From a bacterium (GTDB lineage: Bacteria; Armatimonadota; Chthonomonadetes; Chthonomonadales; Chthonomonadaceae): a stretch of DNA of 64,000 nucleotides. A program made the translations under genes and the position numbers. The stretch covers positions 1 through 64,000 of the forward strand of contig JAJYCW010000007.1 of the NCBI GenBank assembly GCA_021777995.1. The letters are read 5' to 3'. The notes below the pieces were generated by a model. That model made no database searches and was not told the DNA's origin. It saw only the letters and a list, made by a program, of their open reading frames with translations. Shown here piece by piece: positions 9,811 through 19,105 of the stretch (its first letter is position 1; each line of letters starts with the position of its first letter).

Positions 9811-10437
9811 ATGAGTACGCACACTGCGCCCGCATCGTTGGGTACGCCTGAAAAGCAGATCACGCTGCCATTCAGTAAGGCATGGGAGATTAGCATGAAG
9901 TCGATTAAAATCCGACTCGGCAGGTCGCTCATTACTGCCAGCGGCATCATGCTAGGCATCGCATTTTTTAGCTCAGTCCGTACTGTTGTCTTATTCCCCA
10001 TAACCCAGACGGGCGCAGCAGCCGAGGCAGCACGAAGCCGCCACAGCTTCCTTGCCATCATGGCGCTGCTAGTATGCTTTGTTGGAATTATGAACAGTAT
10101 GCTCATGTCGGTTACAGAGCGATTTCGCGAAATTGGGACCATGAAATGCCTGGGCGCCTTAGACCAGTTTATTGTCACCTTGTTCATTATTGAAGCAGGT
10201 ATTATGGGGCTTTTCGGCTCCATGATTGGGTGGTTTCTCGGCTGGCTAATTATGGTCATTCCGCACATGTTCGGCGGGGGCGCACACGATCTAAATCGAG
10301 CGTTTTTCGGTGGTTCGCTTGCGCAGGCTGCACAATCGGTGGCGATTGGCCTCGTCATCACGCTAATTGCCTGTATACCCACTGCACGCAGTGCCGCAAA
10401 GATGCCTCCTGCTGCTGCATTACGATCCGAAATCTAA
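9811..10437 (+). CDS. Minimal FtsX-type ABC permease lacking the periplasmic domain
   Basis: 208 residues. The first helix (about residues 38-60) and the next (about 77-98) are separated by only about 15 residues, whereas MacB/LolC-type permeases carry a periplasmic domain of some 200 residues there. After this come two further helices with the FtsX hallmark motif NSMLMSVTERFREIGTMKCL, the coupling segment that contacts the ATPase, and a final helix ending in AAALRSEI. The protein is therefore an FtsX core without a substrate-handling ectodomain. It precedes the ABC ATPase gene and very probably pairs with it, perhaps together with the giant permease at the start of the operon. A well-placed AAAGGAGAG supports the ATG start. 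Confidence 0.85.
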   Translation: MSTHTAPASLGTPEKQITLPFSKAWEISMKSIKIRLGRSLITASGIMLGIAFFSSVRTVVLFPITQTGAAAEAARSRHSFLAIMALLVCFVGIMNSMLMSVTERFREIGTMKCLGALDQFIVTLFIIEAGIMGLFGSMIGWFLGWLIMVIPHMFGGGAHDLNRAFFGGSLAQAAQSVAIGLVITLIACIPTARSAAKMPPAAALRSEI

Positions 10438-10495
10438 CCGTGTGTAACGTGCATTTGCACTATTTGTGTATGAAAAACAGGGGGAACGTTTACGT

Positions 10496-11239
10496 ATGGC
10501 TGCCAACGAGTATGTGGTAAGAACCAAGGGCTTAGTGAAGGAGTTTCGCATGGGCGAGGAGTCTGTGCGCGCGCTTAACGGGGTGGACCTCGACATAAAG
10601 CGCGGCGAGTACCTTTCCATCATGGGGCCGTCTGGTTCTGGTAAGAGTACGCTGTTCAACGCCATCGGCGGACTGGATAAACCCGACTCTGGCTCCGTGT
10701 TCATTAATGACGTTGATATGGCTCAACTTGATGCCAGAGAATTGGCATACCTCCGCTGCCATACAATTGGGTATATCTTTCAAACGTTCAACCTCCTGCC
10801 GAGCATGACTGCCCTAGAGAATGTGACCCTGCCTACGGTTTTTGCTGGCCTCACAACCGATGATGGCATAGAACGTGGTATTGAGGTTCTCAATCTGGTA
10901 GGGCTTGGCCACCGCCTTCATCACCGCCCAACACAGCTATCCGGAGGCCAGCAGCAGCGAGTTGCCATTGCACGAGCATTAGCCAACAATCCATCGATCG
11001 TCCTTGCTGACGAACCGACCGGAAACCTCGACTTGAAAACGGGCGAGGAGATTATTGCCCTCTTACGCGAACTCAATAAAAAGCAGGGCGTAACAATAAT
11101 ATCGGCCACGCACGATTACAAGATGGTAGACGTATCAGATAGAGTAGTATGGATTCGTGATGGCAAAATCGCGAAGATTGAGGAACGGGCAGACATCGAA
11201 CTTGCAGTTGGTACGATTAAGGACGAGACAGCGCATTAA
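10496..11239 (+). CDS. ABC transporter ATP-binding protein, LolD/MacB type
   Basis: 247 residues from ATG 10496, which lies behind an AGGGGGA sequence; an upstream in-frame GTG at 10466 is less likely. It has Walker A GPSGSGKS at residues 44-51, Q-loop in [10 protein letters not shown], signature [15 protein letters not shown], Walker [12 protein letters not shown] and the switch histidine in ATHD. The combination SGGQQQR plus DEPTGNLD is typical of the LolD/MacB/FtsE subfamily that works with FtsX-type permeases by mechanotransmission rather than by classical transport through a pore. Both FtsX-type permeases of this operon are candidate partners. The gene is about 58 bp downstream of the mini-FtsX gene. 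Confidence 0.95.
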   Translation: MAANEYVVRTKGLVKEFRMGEESVRALNGVDLDIKRGEYLSIMGPSGSGKSTLFNAIGGLDKPDSGSVFINDVDMAQLDARELAYLRCHTIGYIFQTFNLLPSMTALENVTLPTVFAGLTTDDGIERGIEVLNLVGLGHRLHHRPTQLSGGQQQRVAIARALANNPSIVLADEPTGNLDLKTGEEIIALLRELNKKQGVTIISATHDYKMVDVSDRVVWIRDGKIAKIEERADIELAVGTIKDETAH

Positions 11240-11261
11240 GCCCGGAAAGTGAGTGGAATAT

Positions 11262-12500
11262 ATGGCGAGACTCCTGGGTAAGGGACTTGGTACCGGTGTA
11301 GCACTGGGGACGGCGTGTGTGGTCACGGTACATCGCGGCTTTGTTCAGGCGCCGCCACCCACACCGCGCGCAGCGGAACTATTGGCGTCGTCGAAGGATG
11401 CTGAGGCTCCTGATGTGGTGCTCATTGCTCAAGATTACGGTACTGCGGTTAGCCTCGCATCTGCAATTGAGTGGGCTAACGTGGTGGGTATTGCGGCTGT
11501 AACCTGTGCAGCGGACGCGCCGGGCTCGGATCTTCCAGCAGTTATTGACCTGCCGGGGCTGATGGACGTGGTGCAGGACGACATGCTTGTTGTTGTGGAT
11601 GCCGAACGTGGCATCATGATGTCCGATCCTGACGGTGTTGCAGTTGCTCAATACCAGACAGAAATTAACCGGCTTGCCCCACGTACGCGCGTGTTCATTG
11701 ACGGAGTGCATCTACTTGCCGAGACCATGGACGGTCGTACAATCCTCGTTGCAGCCATTGCCCAGTCACTTTCAGAGGCGGAGAACGCACTGGACGTGGG
11801 GGCAGACATGGTTTTAGCAGCCTCTCAGTCGAACGCGCTGCCCTGTGAGGTCGACGAGTTAAGCCAACGAACAGCCATGGTTGATCTACTCGACAGGACA
11901 TCTGGCAAGCCGCTGTTGCTTGCAGACCGCTACTTGCTTGCGCCCACAGTGGTGCTAGAAGCAGGACTGCGCAGCGATATTACACTTGCAGTACCGCCTC
12001 GTGACCATCTCCAGAGCCTGGGATTGGGCGAACTTACTCAGGAACTGGCTGAAACGGAAGCGGATTGTCTTTCTGACGGCAGTCTTGTCGCTGCTCCCAA
12101 GTTGGCAGCCTGGTTAGAGAAAGATGAGGTTTCTCGGCTAAAAGAGGATCGAACTCTTAATCGTTTTATTGAACAACTAGGCGAAGCTGGCGCCACCCGG
12201 TTGCTGGTTTCCGGTCTTACCGTGGAAATGCTTGAGGAGGTTTCAGCTGCCGGTACCGCTGCTGGGCTGCCAGTTATTGTACTCTGTACCGATCCCGTTG
12301 AGGATTGTGAACTGAAGTGTATGGTGGCCGCGGGTGTGTATGGCATTGTGGTTCCCGTAAGCTCGGTTCGAGCGACGAAAGAGCAAATTCGGGAGCTCAG
12401 TTTCTCTGAATGCCGCGAAACTCTATTAGAACTCATTGACAGAGACAGGAGTGAGGAACTTGCCAACACCCAAACTGAACGTAACGTTTCTACCCCCTAG
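11262..12500 (+). CDS. Degenerate PtsI/PEP-utilising enzyme-like protein
   Basis: About 412 residues; ATG 11262 is chosen, and GTG 11253 in frame is possible. The opening GKGLGTGVALGTACVV matches the start of PTS enzyme I and related PEP-utilising proteins (consensus like GIxVSxGxAxGxA). A swivelling-domain-like stretch ends in VVVDAERGIMMSDP, and a barrel-like part contains ILVAAIAQSLSEAENALDVG, recalling the enzyme I segment after DGxxxxLxANI. The catalytic histidine motif (GGxTSHxAI in enzyme I) is replaced by a His-free sequence around 11434-11475, and the later RTE active-site motif is LAASQ. It is therefore probably not a phosphotransferase and may be a regulatory or structural homologue. 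It overlaps the following dehydrogenase gene. Confidence 0.65.
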   Translation: MARLLGKGLGTGVALGTACVVTVHRGFVQAPPPTPRAAELLASSKDAEAPDVVLIAQDYGTAVSLASAIEWANVVGIAAVTCAADAPGSDLPAVIDLPGLMDVVQDDMLVVVDAERGIMMSDPDGVAVAQYQTEINRLAPRTRVFIDGVHLLAETMDGRTILVAAIAQSLSEAENALDVGADMVLAASQSNALPCEVDELSQRTAMVDLLDRTSGKPLLLADRYLLAPTVVLEAGLRSDITLAVPPRDHLQSLGLGELTQELAETEADCLSDGSLVAAPKLAAWLEKDEVSRLKEDRTLNRFIEQLGEAGATRLLVSGLTVEMLEEVSAAGTAAGLPVIVLCTDPVEDCELKCMVAAGVYGIVVPVSSVRATKEQIRELSFSECRETLLELIDRDRSEELANTQTERNVSTP

Positions 12501-13464
12501 CAGAATCACCTGGGATGCAGCAGATCCACTGCTATTTAAGGACGTTCTACTTTCAAGGCCCGGTATAAGGGACGCAGTTAGTTTGCATTTCCCACAACCT
12601 GGCGAGATTGACCAAGCACTTGAAGTTGCTGATGTTCTAGTTTGTGGATACCTTTCAGATGATGAACTACGCCGGGCTGAGATGCTGAAGTGGATTGCAT
12701 TCTGGAGCGCCGGCCTGGACGGAAAACTGAAAGCAGGTATGCTCGATCGCGAACTTATCGTTACGTCGGCGAACGGTGTGCACGGGCCTAACATTGCAGA
12801 TCATGTACTCATGTTAATGCTTATGTTTGCGCGTCGCATGGACTATTTTATGAAAGCTCAACAGGCCAGTACTTGGGCAGCAAACCCAACCAACCCTGAG
12901 CCTGATGAACTTTATGGCAAGACACTGGGTATTGTGGGCTATGGCCGCATTGGAGAGCCGTTGTGCCAGCGCGCGCGTGCATGCGGAATGCGCGTTTTAG
13001 CGACAAAGCGCAATCCACGTCAAACGTACGGCGACATTCAACCGGACAAACTATTCTCACCAGACGAATTAAGTACCCTTCTTAGCGAATCGGATCATGT
13101 CTGCCTCGCTGTGCCGTATACTGCTGAGACCCATCATCTCATAAATGCCGGGGCATTAGCAAGTATGAAACCTGGCAGTTACTTGTATAATATTGCGCGA
13201 GGCAGAGTAGTAGATGAGGATGCGCTTATTGCCGCTCTGCAAAGCGGGCACCTTGGTGGTGCGGGGCTCGACGTATTCGCGACAGAGCCGCTGCCCTCGC
13301 AAAGCCCATTGTGGCAAATGAGCAACGTACTTATTACACCTCACGTTAGTGGAGCGACGCCACAATATTTCGCGCGCTTTGCACCCATTTTGGCCGACAA
13401 CATTGAGCGGTTCCTAAAGAAGGAACGATTGATTAATCAGTTTGATCCCGCTAGAGGATATTAG
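12460..13464 (+). CDS. D-isomer-specific 2-hydroxyacid dehydrogenase
   Basis: About 334 residues. TTG 12460 is preferred because AGGAG lies 8 nt upstream; a TTG at 12436 is also in frame. The Rossmann motif GYGRIG lies in GIVGYGRIGEP, and the catalytic trio of the family is visible: Arg in NIARGRVVDE, Glu in FATEPLP and His in TPHVSGAT. Such enzymes interconvert 2-hydroxy and 2-keto acids with NAD(P); family members act on glycerate, glyoxylate, lactate or phosphoglycerate, and no feature fixes the substrate here. There is no C-terminal ACT domain, so it is not a full SerA. The gene overlaps the PtsI-like gene by about 40 bp, implying coupled expression, and closes the operon. Confidence 0.9.
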   Translation: MPTPKLNVTFLPPSRITWDAADPLLFKDVLLSRPGIRDAVSLHFPQPGEIDQALEVADVLVCGYLSDDELRRAEMLKWIAFWSAGLDGKLKAGMLDRELIVTSANGVHGPNIADHVLMLMLMFARRMDYFMKAQQASTWAANPTNPEPDELYGKTLGIVGYGRIGEPLCQRARACGMRVLATKRNPRQTYGDIQPDKLFSPDELSTLLSESDHVCLAVPYTAETHHLINAGALASMKPGSYLYNIARGRVVDEDALIAALQSGHLGGAGLDVFATEPLPSQSPLWQMSNVLITPHVSGATPQYFARFAPILADNIERFLKKERLINQFDPARGY

Positions 13465-13837
13465 CCTTCAGGTGGAGTGGTACCGTTGTAACCAACTGCT
13501 CGCGAATGCAATGGGATGGAATCACTCTGCTATCGGCCTTTTGCTCGCCTCCTCGTGGACACCTCTAATGAGGCCAGCCGGATGAACTCGGCACCGCTAT
13601 TGCACCCTCTCTTGTGGCGTCACACCTCATGTCAACCAGCGATGCAGCACGTTCGTGCCTGAAGTTTCATTTCGCGCGGTTTACAGTCTCCTGGTAAGAA
13701 GGCTTTGAATACTGTGTGACACCAGAGCACATGCCGGGCAGGTACGGGGGCAGAAGAAAATGCCATTTTTAAGGTAAAATGTAGTGCTTAAATCCGCAAT
13801 TTCAAATGCATTTATGTGCGACATCAGGAGATAAAAC
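13465..13837. other. Intergenic region before gyrA
   Basis: This is 373 bp without a convincing gene. The final part contains AT-rich sequence (about 13755-13815) and the AGGAG Shine-Dalgarno of gyrA 8 nt before its GTG, so the gyrA promoter probably lies here. No clear -35/-10 pair and no terminator with a T-run was seen after the dehydrogenase gene. Confidence 0.5.
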
Positions 13838-16354
13838 GTGAGTAATGACGACGTAACCCAGCCACCCCAGGGGCCTGGTCCTGCAATAACATCCATAGAC
13901 ATTGAGCAGGAGCTCCGGCGGTCGTATCTGGGTTATGCCGTCTCTACCCTGGTATCGCGAGCCCTTCCCGACGTCCGTGATGGCCTGAAACCAGTACAGC
14001 GCCGCATTCTGTATGCAATGCGCGAACTAAACGTCGGTCCAGGATCTGCCAGAGTTAAATCTGCCAAAGTGGTTGGCGAAACGATGGGTAATTATCACCC
14101 GCATGGTGACGCCGCACTTTACGGTACGTTGGTTCGCATGGCCCAGGATTTTAGCATGCGTTATCCTCTTATCGATCCTCAGGGCAACTTCGGAAGCGTC
14201 GATGGTGATCCACCGGCAGCACAGCGGTACACAGAGTGCCGACTGACAGCTCTCGCAATAGAGATGATGGAGGATATTGAGCGCGACACTGTCGACCTAA
14301 TGCAGAATTACGACCAGTCGCGTGAGGAACCGGTTGTTCTCCCTGGTAAATTCCCCAACTTCCTATGTAACGGAGGTGAGGGAATCGCAGTTGGTATGTC
14401 TACGAGCGTTGCCCCCCACAACCTGAGAGAAATCGTGGATGCGTCATTGTACCTTCTGGATCATCCGGAGGCCACGGCAGATCGCCTCATGCAATTTGTT
14501 CCTGGACCTGATTTTCCAACTGCTGGCATGATATTGGGGACGCGCGGTATTCGAGAGGCCTACAATACCGGTCGCGGCCGGGTCATCATGCAGGCACAGA
14601 TGCAGATTGAGCCGATGGACAACGGCAAGAACGCGATCATAGTTACGGAACTGCCTTATCAGGTTAACAAATCGCGGCTAATTGAGCACATTGCAGACCT
14701 GGTACGCCAGAAGCGCGTGGAAGGTATCACTGCACTTAATGACTTTAGTGATAAACACGGGATGCGGGTAGTCATTGAACTTCGCCGTGATGTTATGCCC
14801 CGCAGAATAATGAATTTCTTGCTGAAGCATACGTCTCTGCGTCAGACGTTTGGCATTATTATGCTTGCGCTTGTCAACGGTCAGCCTCGCCTGCTTAACC
14901 TGCCACAGGCCATCCATATGCATCTGGCGCACCGTCGTGAGGTGCTTGTGCGCCGCACGCGCTTTGAGCTGGCGAAGGCTCAGCGTGACGCCCATATTCG
15001 TGAGGGCCTGCAGATTGCGCTAAATTTCCTGGACGAGATTATTGCGCTTATACGTCGCTCCCCTAGCAGTGACGCTGCTCGTGCGGAGATGTGCGCTACC
15101 TATGGCCTTACCCAGCTTCAGGCAGATGCCATTCTCTCTATGCAACTGCGGCAGATAGCACAGTTGGAAAGTCGTCGAATAGAGGATGACTACCGAAACC
15201 TGTTGCGCGAGATTGCGCGATTAGAGGACATTCTTGCTACACCAGCCCGAGTGACCCAGATGATTAAGGACGAGCTAAAAGCCCTAAGAGATAAGTACGG
15301 GGATGATAGGCGCACGCGAATTTTTCTTACAGAAGCCGATGAAATCTCTGAGGACGACCTCATTCCGGAAGAAAAAACGCTCGTCACCATTTCGCGCGAC
15401 GGTTATATCAAGCGCGTTCCTATGGATGCGTTTCGCACGCAGCGTCGAGGTGGTAAGGGCGTAGTGGCAGCGAATCTAAAGGAAGAGGATCAACCAGCCC
15501 ATCTATTTGTGGCAACCACTACCCATTACATCCTCTTCTTTACCAACCGAGGGCGAGTATACCGCCTTAAGGCGTTTGAGGTGCCGCAGAGTACAAGGCA
15601 GGCACGTGGCCAGCATCTCAACAACTTTATTCAAACCGAACCCGGCGACCAGGTTACTGCTATCCTTCCCATCAAGTCGTTAAACGAGGGTGGCTTCCTG
15701 GTCATGGCCACCGAGTACGGAGAGGTGAAGCGGACGGAGTTCTCCTACTTTGCCAACCTGCGCAGCAACGGCCTTAAATGCTTCGATATTGCCGAAGGCG
15801 ATAATCTTAGCTGGGTACGACACACCGATGGAACGAAAGATATCATTCTGGTAACACGGAACGGGATGTCAGTTCGAATGAACGAGTCAAGTATTCCCAA
15901 TCGTGGACGAACCGCCGGTGGAGTTCGCGGGATTGAGATGCGCGATGCCAAAAAGGGCGAGCTTCTCGACGGCGTTGTGGGCATGGACGTGGTTGACGAT
16001 ACATCTGAGCTACTTGTTGCAAGTGCTAATGGTTATGGTAAGCGAACCACTATGAACTCATACCACGCGCAGGGTCGTGGCGGGCGCGGTGTCAAAACGA
16101 TGAACATTACCGAGCGTACCGGCCCAATTGTAGATATCGCGGTTGTTCAAATTGAGGATAAGCTGATGGTTTTGACGGAGAAGGGAATAACCATCCGCAT
16201 GGATGTTTCAACTATCCGTAATACTGGCCGTACGGCGCAAGGTGTGCGGTTGATTAACCTTGACACGGGTGACAGGGTAGTCACAATTGAACGAGTGGTA
16301 GACACTGAACAGATAACGGATGAGGATACCGAGCCAACATCCTCGGACTCTTAA
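13838..16354 (+). CDS. gyrA: DNA gyrase subunit A
   Basis: 838 residues with a GTG start behind AGGAG. The winged-helix/tower domains carry the catalytic tyrosine Tyr131 in AAQRYTECR. The C-terminal beta-pinwheel contains the GyrA box QRRGGKG at 535-541, which separates GyrA from ParC, so this is the subunit that wraps DNA and, with GyrB, introduces negative supercoils. In the quinolone-binding region, the residues equal to E. coli Ser83 and Asp87 are Ala92 and Gly96 ([10 protein letters not shown]). The usual water-metal bridge to fluoroquinolones should therefore be absent. gyrB is not in the window. A strong terminator follows the gene. Confidence 0.97.
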   Translation: MSNDDVTQPPQGPGPAITSIDIEQELRRSYLGYAVSTLVSRALPDVRDGLKPVQRRILYAMRELNVGPGSARVKSAKVVGETMGNYHPHGDAALYGTLVRMAQDFSMRYPLIDPQGNFGSVDGDPPAAQRYTECRLTALAIEMMEDIERDTVDLMQNYDQSREEPVVLPGKFPNFLCNGGEGIAVGMSTSVAPHNLREIVDASLYLLDHPEATADRLMQFVPGPDFPTAGMILGTRGIREAYNTGRGRVIMQAQMQIEPMDNGKNAIIVTELPYQVNKSRLIEHIADLVRQKRVEGITALNDFSDKHGMRVVIELRRDVMPRRIMNFLLKHTSLRQTFGIIMLALVNGQPRLLNLPQAIHMHLAHRREVLVRRTRFELAKAQRDAHIREGLQIALNFLDEIIALIRRSPSSDAARAEMCATYGLTQLQADAILSMQLRQIAQLESRRIEDDYRNLLREIARLEDILATPARVTQMIKDELKALRDKYGDDRRTRIFLTEADEISEDDLIPEEKTLVTISRDGYIKRVPMDAFRTQRRGGKGVVAANLKEEDQPAHLFVATTTHYILFFTNRGRVYRLKAFEVPQSTRQARGQHLNNFIQTEPGDQVTAILPIKSLNEGGFLVMATEYGEVKRTEFSYFANLRSNGLKCFDIAEGDNLSWVRHTDGTKDIILVTRNGMSVRMNESSIPNRGRTAGGVRGIEMRDAKKGELLDGVVGMDVVDDTSELLVASANGYGKRTTMNSYHAQGRGGRGVKTMNITERTGPIVDIAVVQIEDKLMVLTEKGITIRMDVSTIRNTGRTAQGVRLINLDTGDRVVTIERVVDTEQITDEDTEPTSSDS

Positions 16355-16386
16355 TAGGGCAGTCGATCAACCGAGGTACGCAGGTG

Positions 16387-16433
16387 GGCACCAGGAGCTG
16401 TATGCAATTGCAGACGGTTCCTGGTGCCTTTTT
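16387..16433 (+). terminator. Rho-independent terminator of gyrA
   Basis: A perfect 10-bp stem is formed by GGCACCAGGA (16387-16396) and TCCTGGTGCC (16419-16428), followed at once by TTTTT. It lies 33 bp after the gyrA stop codon. Confidence 0.93.
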
Positions 16434-16693
16434 GCATAGTGCTTTTACATGCTGCACCCGCATGAAGAACCGTCGTTATTTGCTACAACGATGGTAGTAA
16501 CAGCCTTTTGATGGTCTGGATGCAACCCACAGCGACCATATATTGTGGCCGGCGACAGTGCGGGGCTAGTAGTTTCACTATGGTAGGGTACCGATGTACG
16601 GACAGGCTATGTCCACGAGATGCAGGAATATTTCATGCTGAGCGTGAACACTATACACTGTTAGCGCTTTAATAACTTGAAAGGGCATTTTAA
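16434..16693 (+). promoter_or_regulatory. Leader of the SMP-30/isomerase pair with LacI-type operator-like site
   Basis: No gene is seen here. Near the end, TATACA at about 16653 could serve as a -10 box. It is followed by TGTTAGCGCTTTAA (16659-16672), an imperfect palindrome around AGCGCT of the kind bound by LacI/GalR/CcpA-family regulators. AAAGGG at about 16680 is the ribosome binding site for the gene at 16694. Operator and promoter are suggestions from sequence resemblance only. Confidence 0.35.
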
Positions 16694-17587
16694 ATGCTTC
16701 CGACTCCTGGTTTGCACACCGTAGTGTCAGATCTTCAATTCCCCGAGGGACCCGCGTACGATGGTAAGGGAAACCTATATTGCTCCAACTGTCAGGCCGA
16801 CTACATAACGTGCCTCACGGTTGATGGAGAAATAACCACGCCGTATCGTGCAAATCATTCGTCGGCACCACCTTATACTTTTCGAAAGACGAATGGAATG
16901 ACTTTTAGTCGTGATGGCTCACTTTGGGTATGTGATTTTGGACGTAACGCCATCATATCCATTCGGCCCGATGGCGAACAGGTATTGATCGCAGACCAGT
17001 TCGAAGGTCAGCCGTTCAAGGCGCCAAATGACCTAGCTTTCGATTCCGCCGGAAACCTCTACTTTACCGACCCTGGTGGATCAGGCAGAGACAATCCAAT
17101 TGGGGCAGTGTACCGTGTGGAAGCGGATACCAATAAAGTACGCCGCGTTGCTTCCGGACTTGCATTCCCCAACGGCCTTGCACTTACGGCAGATGGCCGT
17201 ACGCTTTACGTTTGCGAGAGCCAGCTAAATCGCATTCTCTGTTTTGAAATCCACGCCGATGGAAGTTTAGGAGAGCTTGGCGAGTTTGCGTCTCTTGAGG
17301 CCAATGGCCCTGGCGAACCAGACGGCATGGCGGTAGATGTACGCGGACACCTATGGATTGCGCACTATGGCGCCCACACTGTACTAGAACTTGATACTGC
17401 GGGCCGTATTGTCAGCAAAATTCAGATGCCAATTGGAAGCCCGGAAGGCCCAACAAATGTTGAATTTGGCGACAGCGATATGAAAACTCTCTACATTACA
17501 GATCCTTCAACAAGCGCACTCTTCAAAATCCGGATGAATTTTGCCGGGCTGCCGCTCTTCTGTTCACCAACAAATCATGCAAACTAG
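16694..17587 (+). CDS. SMP-30/gluconolactonase/LRE family protein
   Basis: 297 residues forming a six-bladed beta-propeller. The divalent-metal ligands of the SMP-30 family are all recognisable: Glu in FPEGPA, Asn in KAPNDLAF, Asn in FPNGLAL and Asp in EPDGMAV. Family members hydrolyse sugar lactones such as gluconolactone to the acid. No signal peptide is present, so it should be cytoplasmic. A TIM-barrel sugar isomerase/epimerase gene follows after 25 bp, and together they look like a short sugar or sugar-acid catabolic operon. The exact lactone cannot be read from the sequence. Confidence 0.9.
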   Translation: MLPTPGLHTVVSDLQFPEGPAYDGKGNLYCSNCQADYITCLTVDGEITTPYRANHSSAPPYTFRKTNGMTFSRDGSLWVCDFGRNAIISIRPDGEQVLIADQFEGQPFKAPNDLAFDSAGNLYFTDPGGSGRDNPIGAVYRVEADTNKVRRVASGLAFPNGLALTADGRTLYVCESQLNRILCFEIHADGSLGELGEFASLEANGPGEPDGMAVDVRGHLWIAHYGAHTVLELDTAGRIVSKIQMPIGSPEGPTNVEFGDSDMKTLYITDPSTSALFKIRMNFAGLPLFCSPTNHAN

Positions 17588-17612
17588 GCCGCAATAGCGG
17601 AAGGAGTATGCG

Positions 17613-18458
17613 ATGTATCGTGCACTTAGCCCCGGTGCTATAGGTATTCATGTAGCAAACCTGGAGGCAGCGGTGGAGGCAGCGGTGGAAGGTTCGTTTG
17701 AGGGAGTCGAAATTAACGCAGCCGAAGTTGCAGCCAGGGCACCAGTAGAGGGGATCGAAAGTTTGAGGGCCCAGTTCACAGGCTCAGCCATTTTGCCCGC
17801 TGGTTTTGGGCTCCCTTTTGAATGGCGGGGGAATGAGGAGACGTGGAAGGATGGCCTGAAATCGCTACCGGCCGCGGTGAGGGCCGCGGTGGCACTTGGC
17901 TGTGTTAGGTGCACCACGTACATACTACCAGGCAGCAACGATCGTACATTAGAAGAAAACCTGCAGTTCCATGCAGATAGACTTCAACCGGTGGCGGAGA
18001 TCCTTGCCAACGAAGGTTGCAGATTTGGAATTGAATACATAGGTACGAAGTCGTTACGTAATCAGTTCAAACATCCTTTTCTCTACACCGCCAAGGGGAT
18101 GTTGGAACTTGCTGCCGTTATTGGACATGATACAGGCCTATTAGTGGACAGCTGGCACTGGTATACTGCGCGGGAAACCGTTGAAGACCTGCTATCACTA
18201 TCCCCTGAGCAAATCGTATATGTTCACGTTAATGATGCGCCTGCCGGTGTTCCGCGTGATGAACTGAAGGATGGAGAGCGGGAGCTGCCTAGCGCTACAG
18301 GGGTCATTCCCATTGCGTCGTTCATTAATGCGCTTCGAACGGTGGGCTACAACGGCCCCGTGGTTGCCGAGCCGTTTTCTGCAGAACTTAAACAGCTCAC
18401 CACCAACCGTGCGAAAATCATAAGAACATCGCAGGCTATGAAGACAATATTGCCTTAA
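17613..18458 (+). CDS. Sugar phosphate isomerase/epimerase (xylose isomerase-like TIM barrel)
   Basis: 281 residues with an AAGGAG site six bases before the ATG. The AP-endonuclease-2 type TIM barrel is indicated by the usual metal-ligand strands in order: FGIEYIG (Glu), LLVDSWHWY (Asp/His), VYVHVNDAP (His) and PVVAEPFS (Glu). Enzymes of this group isomerise or epimerise sugars and inositols, and some are hydroxypyruvate isomerases. Near the N-terminus the DNA carries an in-frame near-perfect duplication encoding AVEAAVEAAVEG (about 17669-17693). Position after the SMP-30 gene indicates a shared pathway. The substrate is unknown. Confidence 0.88.
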   Translation: MYRALSPGAIGIHVANLEAAVEAAVEGSFEGVEINAAEVAARAPVEGIESLRAQFTGSAILPAGFGLPFEWRGNEETWKDGLKSLPAAVRAAVALGCVRCTTYILPGSNDRTLEENLQFHADRLQPVAEILANEGCRFGIEYIGTKSLRNQFKHPFLYTAKGMLELAAVIGHDTGLLVDSWHWYTARETVEDLLSLSPEQIVYVHVNDAPAGVPRDELKDGERELPSATGVIPIASFINALRTVGYNGPVVAEPFSAELKQLTTNRAKIIRTSQAMKTILP

Positions 18459-18547
18459 GGGTGGCTACACCCTGCAGGGATTCAACCTCAAGACCGAAAA
18501 TGCCGTTATATTGGCGGCGGTTCAGCCGGAACAGCAGGAGTGAAATA

Positions 18548-19105
18548 ATGGCACATTGGGCGGCCCTAACGGCTGCGGCCCTATTAATAAGCGCTCCGGG
18601 CTTTACTACCACACTGCATCCAAGCCCACAACAGGTTAAGGAGCAGATTTCTCAATGTTACCACCTGCAGGCCGCGGCATTAGACTCAGGCAACGTTAAG
18701 GGGTACATGAAGTTCTGTGCAAAGAACTACCACGATGTTGGCTTGCAGGGCCAGTATACGGATTTTGAAGCTACCTCGCGACTGGTACACACCACCATCA
18801 CGATGGTATCTCACTTTCGTGCGAAGTTCACCATTGAGAAAATCATGCAGAAGAACACCCGGGAGATTGTGTTTTGCAAGTCTGTGTTCACTGGCAAAGT
18901 GCGCAATTCAATGGGAAAACTAAGCTCGTGGAAAATATCGGGCGTAGTTGTCGATGAGTGGGTGCTGCAAAAAGCAGGTTGGCGCAAACTTGTGTCGCGC
19001 AGCGTGCGTGCACAGACCAGGGTGGGCGGAAAACCGCTCGTCTGGCAGCGCGATCATGACATCTGGCTCAATTCGAGGAAGAAGCACCGAGCCTCTGCGC
19101 AGTGA
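18548..19105 (+). CDS. Exported NTF2-like protein
   Basis: 185 residues from ATG 18548, selected because GGAGTGA precedes it and because a signal peptide (AALTAAALLISAPGFTTT) begins there. The frame also extends upstream to 18461. The mature part shows the SnoaL/NTF2-like order: a helix counting from VKEQISQCYHLQAAALDSGNVKGYMKFCAKNY, then several curved strands (FRAKFTIEKI, VFCKSVFTGKV, WVLQKAGWRKLVSRS). Such domains form a cone with a pocket for small ligands; no catalytic residues are evident. The 3' end overlaps the end of the convergent gene at 19054 by 52 bp. Confidence 0.65.
   Translation: MAHWAALTAAALLISAPGFTTTLHPSPQQVKEQISQCYHLQAAALDSGNVKGYMKFCAKNYHDVGLQGQYTDFEATSRLVHTTITMVSHFRAKFTIEKIMQKNTREIVFCKSVFTGKVRNSMGKLSSWKISGVVVDEWVLQKAGWRKLVSRSVRAQTRVGGKPLVWQRDHDIWLNSRKKHRASAQ

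Noticed and set aside
17660-17700. Short tandem repeat (GGCAGCGGTGGA) as a possible minisatellite
   Set aside because: Only two to three copies, in frame, coding for AVEA; ordinary slippage in a coding region.
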